From assembly GCA_964371195.1 (NCBI GenBank), contig CAYJLD010000030.1, forward strand, positions 1 to 27,080: 27,080 nt of DNA, in the 5' to 3' direction. Below the pieces are notes generated by a model that was not told the DNA's origin, ran no database searches, and was given only the letters and a program-made list of their open reading frames with translations. The stretch comes from CAYJAD01 sp964371195 (GTDB taxonomy: Bacteria; Desulfobacterota; Desulfovibrionia; Desulfovibrionales; Desulfovibrionaceae). The position numbers and the translations under genes were made by a program. This document shows, piece after piece, positions 15,901 through 23,453 of the stretch (positions are counted from its first letter, which is position 1; every line of letters begins with the position of its first letter).

Positions 15901-17197
15901 ACCACGATGGAAATACCCCAAGATCACAAGCACTAAGCACTTCTTCATAAGGCATATTAAGAAATCCATCATTACCATTTAGCATAGCCGGAATAAAGAG
16001 TAAGCGTAAATTATCACCCACTTCATTATTAAGTCCAAGGCGACGGCATGCTGCAATAATAGGATCTGCATTGCAATTCCAAATACGGAAAGGGCTTAAA
16101 AATGCTTCATTTTCTATAGTACGTGTTTTTTGCCCGCTAACAATCTCGCCAGATACGCCATCATGCCCACCCATCACCAAGAAAAGAGCTAACACACGGG
16201 TTGGAGATTTTCTTAATACATCGGCCATGCGCGCAAGGGCTTCAATAAATATATCAACACCCTTATTCTTAAATTCATAACGCCCAGAAATAACAAAAAT
16301 ACGTGTATTTTCGTCTAATTCTTCTCCAAGAAAAGGGGCAATTGTTTGAAGTAATTGTTTACGATATTGCTCGGGCTTAGCGCGGTCAACGGTATAGTCT
16401 GGCACAACACGCATATCAAGGCCGTTAGTTGTTATAACATGGGGAGTACGCCCAAGAAAAGCCGTAGCCTCTTCTCCAGTAATATCACTAACAGTTGTAA
16501 AGCAATCAGCCTCACGAGCAGCTGTAGATTCCATGGAGCATTTAGCAATAATATTATGAGTTGTAGCCTCACTTGTAGGATTGATTTGGCGCATATGCTT
16601 GTAAATATCAACACCTGAACCAGCTAAAGCACGTCCTAGCATGGTAGCATGAGTTGTAAATACAGTACCGATAGACGGCGCTAATTTTTTAACAGCAAGT
16701 AATCCCGCACCGGTCATCCACTCATGAAAATGAGCAATGCACCTTGTTTCACTAGGTAAAGCATAGCTTTCTTGAATGGCTGCTATAATTTCACCACAAG
16801 CATAACTAAACATAACCGGTTCAATGTATTCCCAGCCACCAGATAGTGAATCAACTCCATAATTATTCCAAAGTTCATATAATAACTGATTGCTATTATA
16901 GCGTTTGGCAAAATCTACTAAAATAACCTTGGGCTCTCCAGGAATTTTCCAACGCCCCAATCGGCATTTTAAATCACGCAAAGCAAGGGCTGGGCGAATG
17001 ATATCCCAACAAGGTTCATCAGTTTCTACAAATTCTGCGTTGTCCTTCATATCTGGACCAAGTAAAAAGTAATCTTCTCCATAATTATCAACAGCATGCA
17101 AAGCCTTACTACTTACAACGGAGTAAATACCACCAACCTTATTACAAACTTCCCAGCTAACCTCAAATACTGTGGTTTTTATTTTTTCAGATGTCAT
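12935..17197 (-). CDS. Glycogen synthase (GT3-like) fused to alpha-glucan phosphorylase (GT35)
   Basis: This 1420-residue protein carries glucan synthesis and breakdown in one chain. Residues 1-540 are a eukaryote-like GT3 glycogen synthase, with FEVSWEVCNKVGGIYSV at the N-terminus and the E-x7-E element EPWGYTPHE. A DUF3417-like helical segment (about 565-670, ELARNLWWS) opens the phosphorylase half, which includes YFSTEYGLHESLPIYSGGLG, HMNEGHSAF, GFARRFAPYKRA and the PLP lysine K1173 in SGTSGQKVPVNGG. From about 1302 to the end is a beta-rich extra domain. Both catalytic halves look intact. AAAGGAG 7 bases before the ATG fixes the start. It is the last gene of the glycogen operon, 64 bases after the GH57 gene, and a hairpin terminator follows. 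Confidence 0.93.
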   Translation of the reverse strand: MTSEKIKTTVFEVSWEVCNKVGGIYSVVSSKALHAVDNYGEDYFLLGPDMKDNAEFVETDEPCWDIIRPALALRDLKCRLGRWKIPGEPKVILVDFAKRYNSNQLLYELWNNYGVDSLSGGWEYIEPVMFSYACGEIIAAIQESYALPSETRCIAHFHEWMTGAGLLAVKKLAPSIGTVFTTHATMLGRALAGSGVDIYKHMRQINPTSEATTHNIIAKCSMESTAAREADCFTTVSDITGEEATAFLGRTPHVITTNGLDMRVVPDYTVDRAKPEQYRKQLLQTIAPFLGEELDENTRIFVISGRYEFKNKGVDIFIEALARMADVLRKSPTRVLALFLVMGGHDGVSGEIVSGQKTRTIENEAFLSPFRIWNCNADPIIAACRRLGLNNEVGDNLRLLFIPAMLNGNDGFLNMPYEEVLSACDLGVFPSWYEPWGYTPHESAAYAVPTVTSDLAGFGIWAQSKESEVESTGVCVVARHHNVLEDCINSLHKSLHDYAFCSEQELENRRKAVRKLAQMSSWEKFFANYIDAYGTALEQAAKRDTHREHLQRQERLIHVLTPTSSTIPHLRPVTAISALPQELSRLHELARNLWWSTNHMARRLFATISHSLWNSTNHSPLRILEEVSPSRMHDLVKNTEFMNSYKEVMQSFDDYMAETCADVNTCLRVDKPVAYFSTEYGLHESLPIYSGGLGVLSGDHLKSASDLHLPLVAVGLLYRNGYFKQSIDDHGRQIPLYPINNFANLPVECVTDKSNGKPILVDVDMPGRTLYAQIWRVRVGRICLYLMDTDVAANTEEDRRITARLYEADRNLRIQQEILLGMGGIRMLRKLNITPSVYHMNEGHSAFMVIERIRAYMHEQQLTFQEAFERVRSNTVFTTHTPVDAGNERFSLDLMERYFTGYAESLGLTWPEFLRLGRIEGPERGGSFEMTVLALKTASRANGVSLIHGVVSQHMWRDLWKGVPIPEIPIQHVTNGVHTLSYVGNPIKLILDQYLGEDWVKAKPNDPIWNDIAKIPAEEYWTAKLQQKEPLLDALRVSIPGFMRKYGIDSHKEQTLRENIRPDSLIIGFARRFAPYKRATLLFADPDRLERLLHQQDKRVIIVFAGKAHPADQAGIELIQQVIQYAKEDRFLGRIFFIEDYSLGVSRLMAQGCDVWLNTPRRPHEASGTSGQKVPVNGGINLSVSDGWWCEGYNRENGWTIGPVVEKSLPAQDQNDYADAEDLYKLLEKSVVPLYFEAGQGNLPKRWVELSKNSMRTLTSMYSSNRMLDDYIEGFYAPAALRNTETHKNNRELARHLAQWKQNLPVRFASLSIKEIVINGIENESIACGVPLNIKVSINPGQMQTAEILTQFVIGLVNDNGDYIEKPYVLDLELKEENGELLYEGSFVTENNGRYAYGIRVIPITQGIESSLESGFVLWG

Positions 17198-17261
17198 ATA
17201 TTTCTCCTTTACAGCGTTGATTTTTATATATGCAAGATGTTAAGTTAGATTTATTCAATAA

Positions 17262-18707
17262 TTATGTGGTAGCCTTAGTTTTTTTAGCACTACTTTTAGT
17301 TGTTGTTTTCTTTGTAGCTGTAGACTTAGTTGACTTAGCTGTTTTAACTGCGCCCACTTCGACCTTTGTAGCTTTAACACTAGTTAGCTTCATTTCTGAT
17401 GGCGCTGTTTTAGAGCTAGCTGCTGATTTTTCTGTTGCCTTAGTGCTTTTACTACTAGACTTAGCCACCGTTTTCTTAGTAGCACTAGGCTTCTTACTAG
17501 CCCTTGTTGTACTAACCTGTTCTGTTTGCATGGATTTTAAAACCAATTCAAAATCTGCCAAGACATTCATAAAATTAATATATGCATCATAAGGACTTGC
17601 ATATGGACTTTTAGAACTTAGGCTTTGTTCATCACTAAACCACTTAGTACACATATGCGCAAAATTATCTGAGCTTTGCAAACGCTGCCAAGTGCGACAT
17701 ATCTCTTCACCACATAAATGAGGTTGTAAATCCACCAGACCATAAAGTGAATGAATGGCATCTTTTTGCATATCATTACCAAGCCAAGTATCAAGGTCAT
17801 GACCAGATAAAGCCCAAGACATAAAATAAGGCACATCAATCTTTCCAGCTGTTTTTGCTGCCTTAGCTATTTGAGATGGAGTTTTAAAAGTTGCACCTTG
17901 ATCTAAAAGCAGACCTGGTAAGCTTTCCATAAAATCAAAAATACCTGTGTCTGCCTTATGTTTTATGCCAAATATTTCATAGGGCATAAACAAATTGATA
18001 CTTTCACCCTCGGCATTTTCTACATCGCACCAAGAAGCAAACTTTTCAGCAGTTAATGGCCAAGCATCCCATTCTTTTTGCCCAAAGCGTAAAGCAATGT
18101 CATTAGATAGAGATACATTTCTAAGTAACAGCTTCATTTTTTTACAATTAAGTGGCTCATATACAAAGTTGGGGCTACGCCAACCCAAGACTTGGTCACT
18201 ACCCTCACCAAGCATGGCCAAAAAGCCCATTTTCTCAACACCTACTGCCAAATCATTGTTATATATATGTTCTGTATGTCTATAGGTAGTTGGCTTTTGG
18301 CCAAAATATTCTTCTATTTTCTGGCTATGTAGTTTTACTTGACGCGCAAATTCTTGCGGAGCATATAAAAATGTCATGGAATGACTATATGTTTCTCCTA
18401 AAAATTCCACACAATTAGTTGCAGCAAGGGCCTTAAAGCTATCTAAAACCTCAGGGGCATACTGCTCAAATTGTTCAAGGGCCATGCCCGAAATAGAAAA
18501 AGATACCTTAAACCTACCCTCATGTTTTTGAATAAGACGTAAAAGTAAGTCATTCATAGGTAAATAACAATTGCGTGCAGCATGAAGCATGGCATCACAA
18601 TTGCGATCGTCATCTTCATAAACAGAATTTTGGCCCAAATCAAAAACCGTATAACGACGTAATTTATATGGGCGATGAATTTGAAAATAAAGGCAAATTG
18701 CTGGCAT
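17262..18707 (-). CDS. GH57 alpha-amylase-like protein with substituted acid/base and a Lys/Ser/Thr/Ala-rich tail
   Basis: The 481-residue protein follows the bacterial GH57 pattern: CLYFQIHRPY at the start, FLGETYSHS with the nucleophile position E105, HTEHIYNN, LGWRSPNFVY and TGIFDFMESLP. In active relatives the general acid/base is the Asp of a DYETFGEH-like motif. Here the aligned segment is MPYEIFGIKH and that Asp is proline (P242, codon CCC), so this is probably an alpha-amylase-like homologue with altered or no hydrolysis. Residues 396-481 are a low-complexity tail of repeated Lys, Ser, Thr and Ala, like histone H1 or PAKKA tails. It may bind nucleic acid or a polyanion, or tether the enzyme. 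The start follows the GT4 stop by one base, with AGGAG upstream. Confidence 0.88.
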   Translation of the reverse strand: MPAICLYFQIHRPYKLRRYTVFDLGQNSVYEDDDRNCDAMLHAARNCYLPMNDLLLRLIQKHEGRFKVSFSISGMALEQFEQYAPEVLDSFKALAATNCVEFLGETYSHSMTFLYAPQEFARQVKLHSQKIEEYFGQKPTTYRHTEHIYNNDLAVGVEKMGFLAMLGEGSDQVLGWRSPNFVYEPLNCKKMKLLLRNVSLSNDIALRFGQKEWDAWPLTAEKFASWCDVENAEGESINLFMPYEIFGIKHKADTGIFDFMESLPGLLLDQGATFKTPSQIAKAAKTAGKIDVPYFMSWALSGHDLDTWLGNDMQKDAIHSLYGLVDLQPHLCGEEICRTWQRLQSSDNFAHMCTKWFSDEQSLSSKSPYASPYDAYINFMNVLADFELVLKSMQTEQVSTTRASKKPSATKKTVAKSSSKSTKATEKSAASSKTAPSEMKLTSVKATKVEVGAVKTAKSTKSTATKKTTTKSSAKKTKATT

Positions 18708-18708
18708 A

Positions 18709-20034
18709 TTAATGGGCTCCTGCCATAGATGCGGTATAAATTTGATTTAGCTGGTCTGCAACATTTTCCCAGCGCAGAGTTTTAAGTTCTTCCCTACAAT
18801 TTTTGACCAGAGACTTAGCCAAGGCCGGATATCTTAACACAGCGCAAATTTTATCGGCCATATCACGCGTATCCCAAAAGTCTGCTTTTAGTGCATGTTG
18901 TAAAACTTCAGAAACTCCGGACTGACGAGAAAGTAACACAGGCACATCATATAGCATGGCCTCAAGAGGAGTAATTCCAAATGGTTCTGACACACTTGGC
19001 ATAACATATAAGTCACTTAAAGCAAACATTTTATCAACTTCTTCACCACGCAAAAATCCGGTAAAATGAAATCTATTCCCAATGCCAAGTTGACCGGCAC
19101 GACGAATGATAGTTGGAAGCATATCACCTGCTCCTGCCATAAAAAAACGTACATTTTTTTCTTTTTCAAGAACCATCTTAGCTACTTCAATGAAGTATCC
19201 TGGACCCTTTTGAAAAGTCACTCGTCCTAAAAACAAAACCCATTTTTCATGATTTACACGTGGCAAAGAGTTAAATTGATGTTCTATTTCATGGCGTGCA
19301 ACAGCATTGTGCACCACAAAAATTTTATGTTCAGGCACTTGATAATGCTTCATTATCATAGATTTAGTTAAATGGCTAACTGCAATTACTTTATCCGCAG
19401 CATGCAAACCTGCTCTTTCCATATCGGCCACAACACTATTTACATTTTCACCTGAACGGTCATATTCAGTAGCATGAATATGAGCAATTAAAGGTTTGCC
19501 AGTAAGGTTTTTAGCTAGCATACCAGCAGGATATGTCATCCAATCATGTACATGTATAACATCAAAATTTTCTTGCAAAGCAATACTTGCCGCTAAACGG
19601 CTATAGCGATAAACCTCGGCCATAAGATCTGGTCCATAACCACCTTGTAAAGTATAAGTGCTACTTTCAGACCAAGTTTGCACATATGATATATCTTGCT
19701 TGCTCATACTCTTCCACTGCTGACGAGCTAAGTAACTCTCTTCAGTATCATAAGCAAAAAGCAAGGATGACAGGCGGTATTCACGAAGATTTTCATGCCA
19801 AATATGTTGCTCACCCATATCAATCTTAGCATGCATATGTGCATAAATAGGAGTACCAGAGGCTGAACGCAAACTGATGCCTTGGCTTTGCTCATGCCCA
19901 CGTGGCAAGGTTGGCAATACAAAGATAACTTGAGTATTTTTTTTAATTAAGCCTTGAGTCATGCCATAACAAGCAGTACCAAGCCCACCACTGATATGAG
20001 GTGGAAATTCCCAACCAAACATAAGAACGCGCAT
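18709..20034 (-). CDS. GT4/GT5-like glycogen-synthase-type glycosyltransferase
   Basis: The 441-residue cytosolic protein has a two-Rossmann (GT-B) fold. The N-terminus FGWEFPPHISGGLGTACYG binds the nucleotide sugar, HVHDWMTYPAG (about residue 180) is the acceptor-side motif, LGRVTFQKGP begins the C-terminal half, and SEPFGITPLE gives the E-x7-E active-site pair. By context it extends or initiates an alpha-glucan; nucleotide-sugar preference cannot be read. AGGA lies about 8 bases before the ATG. It sits second in the operon, 21 bases after the debranching gene and one base before GH57. Having this protein plus the GT3 domain of the fusion gives the operon two synthase-like activities, perhaps initiation against elongation. 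Confidence 0.9.
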   Translation of the reverse strand: MRVLMFGWEFPPHISGGLGTACYGMTQGLIKKNTQVIFVLPTLPRGHEQSQGISLRSASGTPIYAHMHAKIDMGEQHIWHENLREYRLSSLLFAYDTEESYLARQQWKSMSKQDISYVQTWSESSTYTLQGGYGPDLMAEVYRYSRLAASIALQENFDVIHVHDWMTYPAGMLAKNLTGKPLIAHIHATEYDRSGENVNSVVADMERAGLHAADKVIAVSHLTKSMIMKHYQVPEHKIFVVHNAVARHEIEHQFNSLPRVNHEKWVLFLGRVTFQKGPGYFIEVAKMVLEKEKNVRFFMAGAGDMLPTIIRRAGQLGIGNRFHFTGFLRGEEVDKMFALSDLYVMPSVSEPFGITPLEAMLYDVPVLLSRQSGVSEVLQHALKADFWDTRDMADKICAVLRYPALAKSLVKNCREELKTLRWENVADQLNQIYTASMAGAH

Positions 20035-20055
20035 ATCTTTTCCTATTTTGTCCAG

Positions 20056-22086
20056 CTATCTACTTTGCGGACAATTAATTGTTGCTAAAATTGACTGCTC
20101 CCATAAAGCATAACTTTCTGGAGCAGCTTGCTTTAACATTATTAAACTACGTAAAACTTCTGCCACACTCCAAGCTTGTGATACACAACCATTAGGCTTA
20201 TGCGGAGCAGAAGCATCAAATATTTCCGATAAAGTGCCAACACCTGCATCAAGAAAATGTTCAGTAAATAGAGGCGTTATAGTATCAAGCAAGCTTTTTG
20301 CAGCACCTTCAATATCCCAAGCAGTACGCATTAAGGCCTCGGTATAATGCCCTAAAAGCCAAGTCCACACCGTTCCTTGATGATATGCCCCATCGCGTTG
20401 CTCTGGAGTTCCACCATAAACGGGACAATAGCGTGGATGTGTTGGAGAAAGAGTGCGAAGCCCATATGGAGTAAGCAATTTATTACGCACACACTCAACC
20501 ACATGTGCCTGTAAATCATCTTCCAAAATAGGGTACGGTAAGGACACTGCAAAAATTTGATTGGGCCTGATACTAATATCAAGCTCTTCTTCACGCCACA
20601 CATCACCAAGGTATCCACCCCAATACTCAACCCAAAATCTTTGTTTAAATTGTACACGCATATTACGTAAATACTGAGCTGATACTGGTGGTTCCTCATC
20701 AAAGCGTGTGGCAAGAAAATCTGCAAAGGCCAAAGCATTATACCAAAGAGCATTGATTTCCACCGGACAACCATAGCGCGGCGTGACAGGCTCTCCATTT
20801 ACCTGAGCATCCATCCATGTTAATTGAGTATGCTCATTACCGGCATGTAAAAGTCCATCTTCATCAATATTTATGAGTGGATGTTGTCCATCCATATAGG
20901 CAGCAATAATACCTTTAATTGCAGGCCAAATATTTTCATAAAGCCACTCTTCCTCTTCTGGCATGTGCTGCAAAAGTTTTTGGGCTGCCCAAATATACCA
21001 AAGTGAAGCATCAACTGAGTTATAAGCGTGACTATCTTCACCTGCACCAAATATGTTAGGCACAAGCCCGTGACGAATACTCTTGGTAGCCGATTGCAAA
21101 ATACGCTTACCCTTGCTAAGCCTTCCAGCACAAAAAGTTAAACCTGGTAAAGAAATAAAGGCATCGCGACCCCAAGCATCAAACCAGTGATAACCAGCTA
21201 AAACTTCAAGCAGGCCATCTGGTGGGGTAATCATAAAGCTTGCCCCTTGGCGAGTGAGTTGCCCCAATATATCATCGGCAACTTGTACTAACTTCACTCT
21301 ATTTTCGGTTTCACTTTGCCATAATTCATCTATATTGCTAGGTATTTCTTCTGTAGATGCAGCCAAATACACAGGTTCATTAAGCTTTAGCGAAAAATCA
21401 AAAAATGCAGGCTGAAACAGATCTTCCTGTGCAGGGAATCCACGCTCTGCTTCAACAAAATACTCAACATTATAGTACCAATCGCAATTTGTATCAATGC
21501 GCAATTGCCCCATACCCTGCATAAATAAGGGCGGCATATGCGCATAAGGATTAACACAAAAACCATCTTGGCTAAGCTGTAAGGTGCTTTGTATATTATC
21601 GTTTTTGTGCATCAAACTATGAAAATGCCTATAGGCTAAAAGAGGTTTAATGCGCAAAGTAAGCTCAGGAATTGCATATTCGCTTTGGGCTTCATACTTC
21701 ATAAGCAGCAAGGGCTTATTACGCACAAGCACTAATTCACGCGTCATGGTTAAGTCTGCTATGCGATAGGTAAATTTTGGCCAATCATTTATGCTAACTT
21801 CTTGTAAATACTCATGGCCTCTAGGGAAATACATGTCTGGATGTTTACGCGTAGAAAAGAAAAACTCTTTGTTTGCAGCAAGTAATGAGTCCTCGGTTGT
21901 AGAAAGCAAAACATGACGCCCCTTTAACCTTGGTATATTAACCACCAACAAACCATGATACTTTCTTGTATTACAATAAGGTATAGTTCCAGAGGCGTAA
22001 CCACCAAGCCCATTAGCTAAGACCCACTCCTTACTTAAAGAGCGACGTATATTAAGGCAAGCTACCCTATCAAAGCAAAACTTCAT
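20056..22086 (-). CDS. Glycogen debranching enzyme, amylo-alpha-1,6-glucosidase (GH133-like)
   Basis: The 676-residue protein has an N-terminal beta-rich GDE_N domain (about 1-240; EWVLANGLGGYASGT, NTRKYHGLL) and a C-terminal (alpha/alpha)6 barrel (about 280-660). The barrel carries HWFDAWGRDAFISL near residue 300, GEDSHAYNSVDASLW, TWMDAQVNG, the PVEINALWYNAL block and EQRDGAYHQGTVW near 565. These are the family's acidic catalytic and substrate-binding segments and none looks damaged. It removes alpha-1,6 branch stubs after phosphorolysis. The start is set by GGAGG 6 bases upstream at 22086; an ATG 16 codons earlier has no such site. It is the first gene of the four-gene glycogen operon. Confidence 0.93.
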   Translation of the reverse strand: MKFCFDRVACLNIRRSLSKEWVLANGLGGYASGTIPYCNTRKYHGLLVVNIPRLKGRHVLLSTTEDSLLAANKEFFFSTRKHPDMYFPRGHEYLQEVSINDWPKFTYRIADLTMTRELVLVRNKPLLLMKYEAQSEYAIPELTLRIKPLLAYRHFHSLMHKNDNIQSTLQLSQDGFCVNPYAHMPPLFMQGMGQLRIDTNCDWYYNVEYFVEAERGFPAQEDLFQPAFFDFSLKLNEPVYLAASTEEIPSNIDELWQSETENRVKLVQVADDILGQLTRQGASFMITPPDGLLEVLAGYHWFDAWGRDAFISLPGLTFCAGRLSKGKRILQSATKSIRHGLVPNIFGAGEDSHAYNSVDASLWYIWAAQKLLQHMPEEEEWLYENIWPAIKGIIAAYMDGQHPLINIDEDGLLHAGNEHTQLTWMDAQVNGEPVTPRYGCPVEINALWYNALAFADFLATRFDEEPPVSAQYLRNMRVQFKQRFWVEYWGGYLGDVWREEELDISIRPNQIFAVSLPYPILEDDLQAHVVECVRNKLLTPYGLRTLSPTHPRYCPVYGGTPEQRDGAYHQGTVWTWLLGHYTEALMRTAWDIEGAAKSLLDTITPLFTEHFLDAGVGTLSEIFDASAPHKPNGCVSQAWSVAEVLRSLIMLKQAAPESYALWEQSILATINCPQSR

Positions 22087-22164
22087 GATTTCCTCCGTAT
22101 CTACTCCGCATAATAACAAAGAAAATAGATACACTAATTGAAAATTATTATCAATACCAAAACA

Positions 22165-22193
22165 ATTATATAAGCATAGTAAATAAAGTGCTC
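22165..22193 (-). promoter_or_regulatory. Candidate promoter of the glycogen operon
   Basis: On the minus strand a perfect TATAAT (22170-22165) lies about 80 bases before the debranching start. The matching -35 position (22193-22188) reads GAGCAC, which is poor. Either an activator is needed or another element starts transcription. Confidence 0.35.
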
Positions 22194-22264
22194 ATTATCT
22201 ACTGTCTATAAGGTATATCTCTTCCCTTGTCGAGAACGTTTTGCATTTAATCAATGAAAAATAC

Positions 22265-22294
22265 TTGCCCCTTATGTGTAAAACAAGATATTAT
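22265..22294 (+). promoter_or_regulatory. Candidate promoter of hldD
   Basis: TTGCCC (22265-22270) and TATTAT (22289-22294) are 18 bases apart and point at hldD. The start would be near 22301, giving a leader of about 100 bases. Confidence 0.35.
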
Positions 22295-22317
22295 ATTCAA
22301 AGAGGCTAAAAATAGTC

Positions 22318-22345
22318 TGGCAGTATTTTTTAAAAATTATTGCCA
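22318..22345 (+). repeat. Imperfect inverted repeat in the hldD leader
   Basis: TGGCA (22318-22322) and TGCCA (22341-22345) flank an AT-rich, nearly self-complementary centre, so the whole 28 bases can fold with about two mismatches. It lies downstream of the candidate promoter, so it may act as an operator or an RNA hairpin. It has no clean U tract after the stem. Confidence 0.35.
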
Positions 22346-22401
22346 ACGTTATATTTAGTTCAGCATTTCATGATATCTAGCTCTTTATGTAGGGAGAATT
22401 T

Positions 22402-23379
22402 ATGTATATAATTACTGGTGGTGCCGGTTTTTTAGGTAGTGCGCTTATTTGGGAATTAAATCAACAGGGTATTGATAATATCCTAGTGGTTGACAATCTA
22501 GCTCTCTCGGAAAAATGGAAGAATATTGTTGGCTTGCGCTATGCAGATTATATGCATCGTGACGCATTTATAGCTTCCATCCATAAATATGGTCTACAAA
22601 GTGGCGTGCAAGGTATTGTGCATCTGGGGGCTTGTTCTTCCACCACGGAGCGTGATGCAGACTTTTTAATGCAAAATAACTTTCATTATAGCCGAGACTT
22701 ATGCATCGCTGCTCTTAATAGCGGTGTACGCTTTATCAATGCTTCATCAGCATCAACCTATGGTGATGGTAGTCTAGGATTTAGTGATGATGAAAAGCTA
22801 CTAACTAAGCTGCGACCCCTTAATATGTATGGATATTCCAAACAACTCTTTGACCTATGGCTGCAAAGAAATCACTATTTATGTAAGGTGGCGAGCTTAA
22901 AATTTTTTAATGTTTATGGTCCCAATGAATACCACAAGGATAATATGCGTAGCGTTGTGTGCAAGGCTCATACTGAAATAAAGCAAAATAATACCTTGCG
23001 CCTTTTTGCCTCAAATCATCCCGACTATGCCGATGGTGAACAAATGCGAGATTTTATATATGTGAAGGATTGCACCCGCATCATGGCTTGGCTATTAGAT
23101 AATAGAGCAGTAAACGGCATCTTCAATGTTGGAACAAGTGAAGCCAGAAGCTTTAATGATCTTGCAAAATCTGTATTTAATGCCATGAATTTACCAACTA
23201 ATATTGAATATATTGAAATGCCCCCTCAATTACACGGTAAATATCAAAACTTTACTAAAGCCCCCATGCAAAAGCTTCTATCTTTTGGCTGCCCCCTACC
23301 AAGTTATACCCTAGAAGATGGTATCAAAGACTATGTACAAAATTATCTAGACAATGGTCAGTATTTAAGTATTAATTAG
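22402..23379 (+). CDS. hldD: ADP-L-glycero-D-manno-heptose 6-epimerase
   Basis: This short-chain dehydrogenase-type epimerase makes the L-glycero heptose donor for the lipopolysaccharide core, which indicates a gram-negative envelope. The 325 residues begin with the NADP-binding loop GGAGFLG (6-12). The HldD-typical ACSSTTERD (78-85), the catalytic serine region NASSASTYG (113-121), and Y143-G-Y-S-K147 follow. FFNVYGPNE and HKDNMRSV match the substrate-binding part of HldD and separate it from UDP-galactose epimerases. AGGGAGA before the ATG fixes the start. It is transcribed away from the glycogen operon, with the CytX-like gene 74 bases downstream. No other core-sugar gene is in the window. 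Confidence 0.93.
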   Translation: MYIITGGAGFLGSALIWELNQQGIDNILVVDNLALSEKWKNIVGLRYADYMHRDAFIASIHKYGLQSGVQGIVHLGACSSTTERDADFLMQNNFHYSRDLCIAALNSGVRFINASSASTYGDGSLGFSDDEKLLTKLRPLNMYGYSKQLFDLWLQRNHYLCKVASLKFFNVYGPNEYHKDNMRSVVCKAHTEIKQNNTLRLFASNHPDYADGEQMRDFIYVKDCTRIMAWLLDNRAVNGIFNVGTSEARSFNDLAKSVFNAMNLPTNIEYIEMPPQLHGKYQNFTKAPMQKLLSFGCPLPSYTLEDGIKDYVQNYLDNGQYLSIN

Positions 23380-23453
23380 CGACGTTCTTATGTTTGTTAT
23401 AAATTGTACTTTGGCTATTGCATCTTAATCATGCTTAATAGGGACAAAATTTC

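Larger units (their letters stand above)
22087..22401. other. Divergent intergenic region between the glycogen operon and hldD
   Basis: This 315-base region holds candidate promoters for both directions, and a 28-base inverted repeat near hldD. The middle (about 22195-22260) has no obvious element. An in-frame ATG at 22134 would extend the debranching enzyme by 16 codons, but that stretch looks like leader. No RNA gene is seen. Confidence 0.5.

Noticed and set aside
17230..17592. 120-residue hydrophobic reading frame on the plus strand
   Set aside because: It is the antisense image of the Lys/Ser/Thr/Ala-rich tail of the GH57 gene; the low complexity on one strand explains the open frame on the other.
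20352..20798. 148-residue alternative frame inside the debranching enzyme gene
   Set aside because: The overlapping frame carries the conserved GH133 motifs; this one has none.
22087..22134. Upstream ATG of the debranching enzyme at 22134
   Set aside because: GGAGG lies directly before the ATG at 22086, and the 16 extra codons do not look like part of the GDE_N domain.
23380..23453. Thiamine-pyrophosphate riboswitch before the CytX-like gene
   Set aside because: The gap is only 74 bases and no CTGAGA-type core or matching helices are visible.
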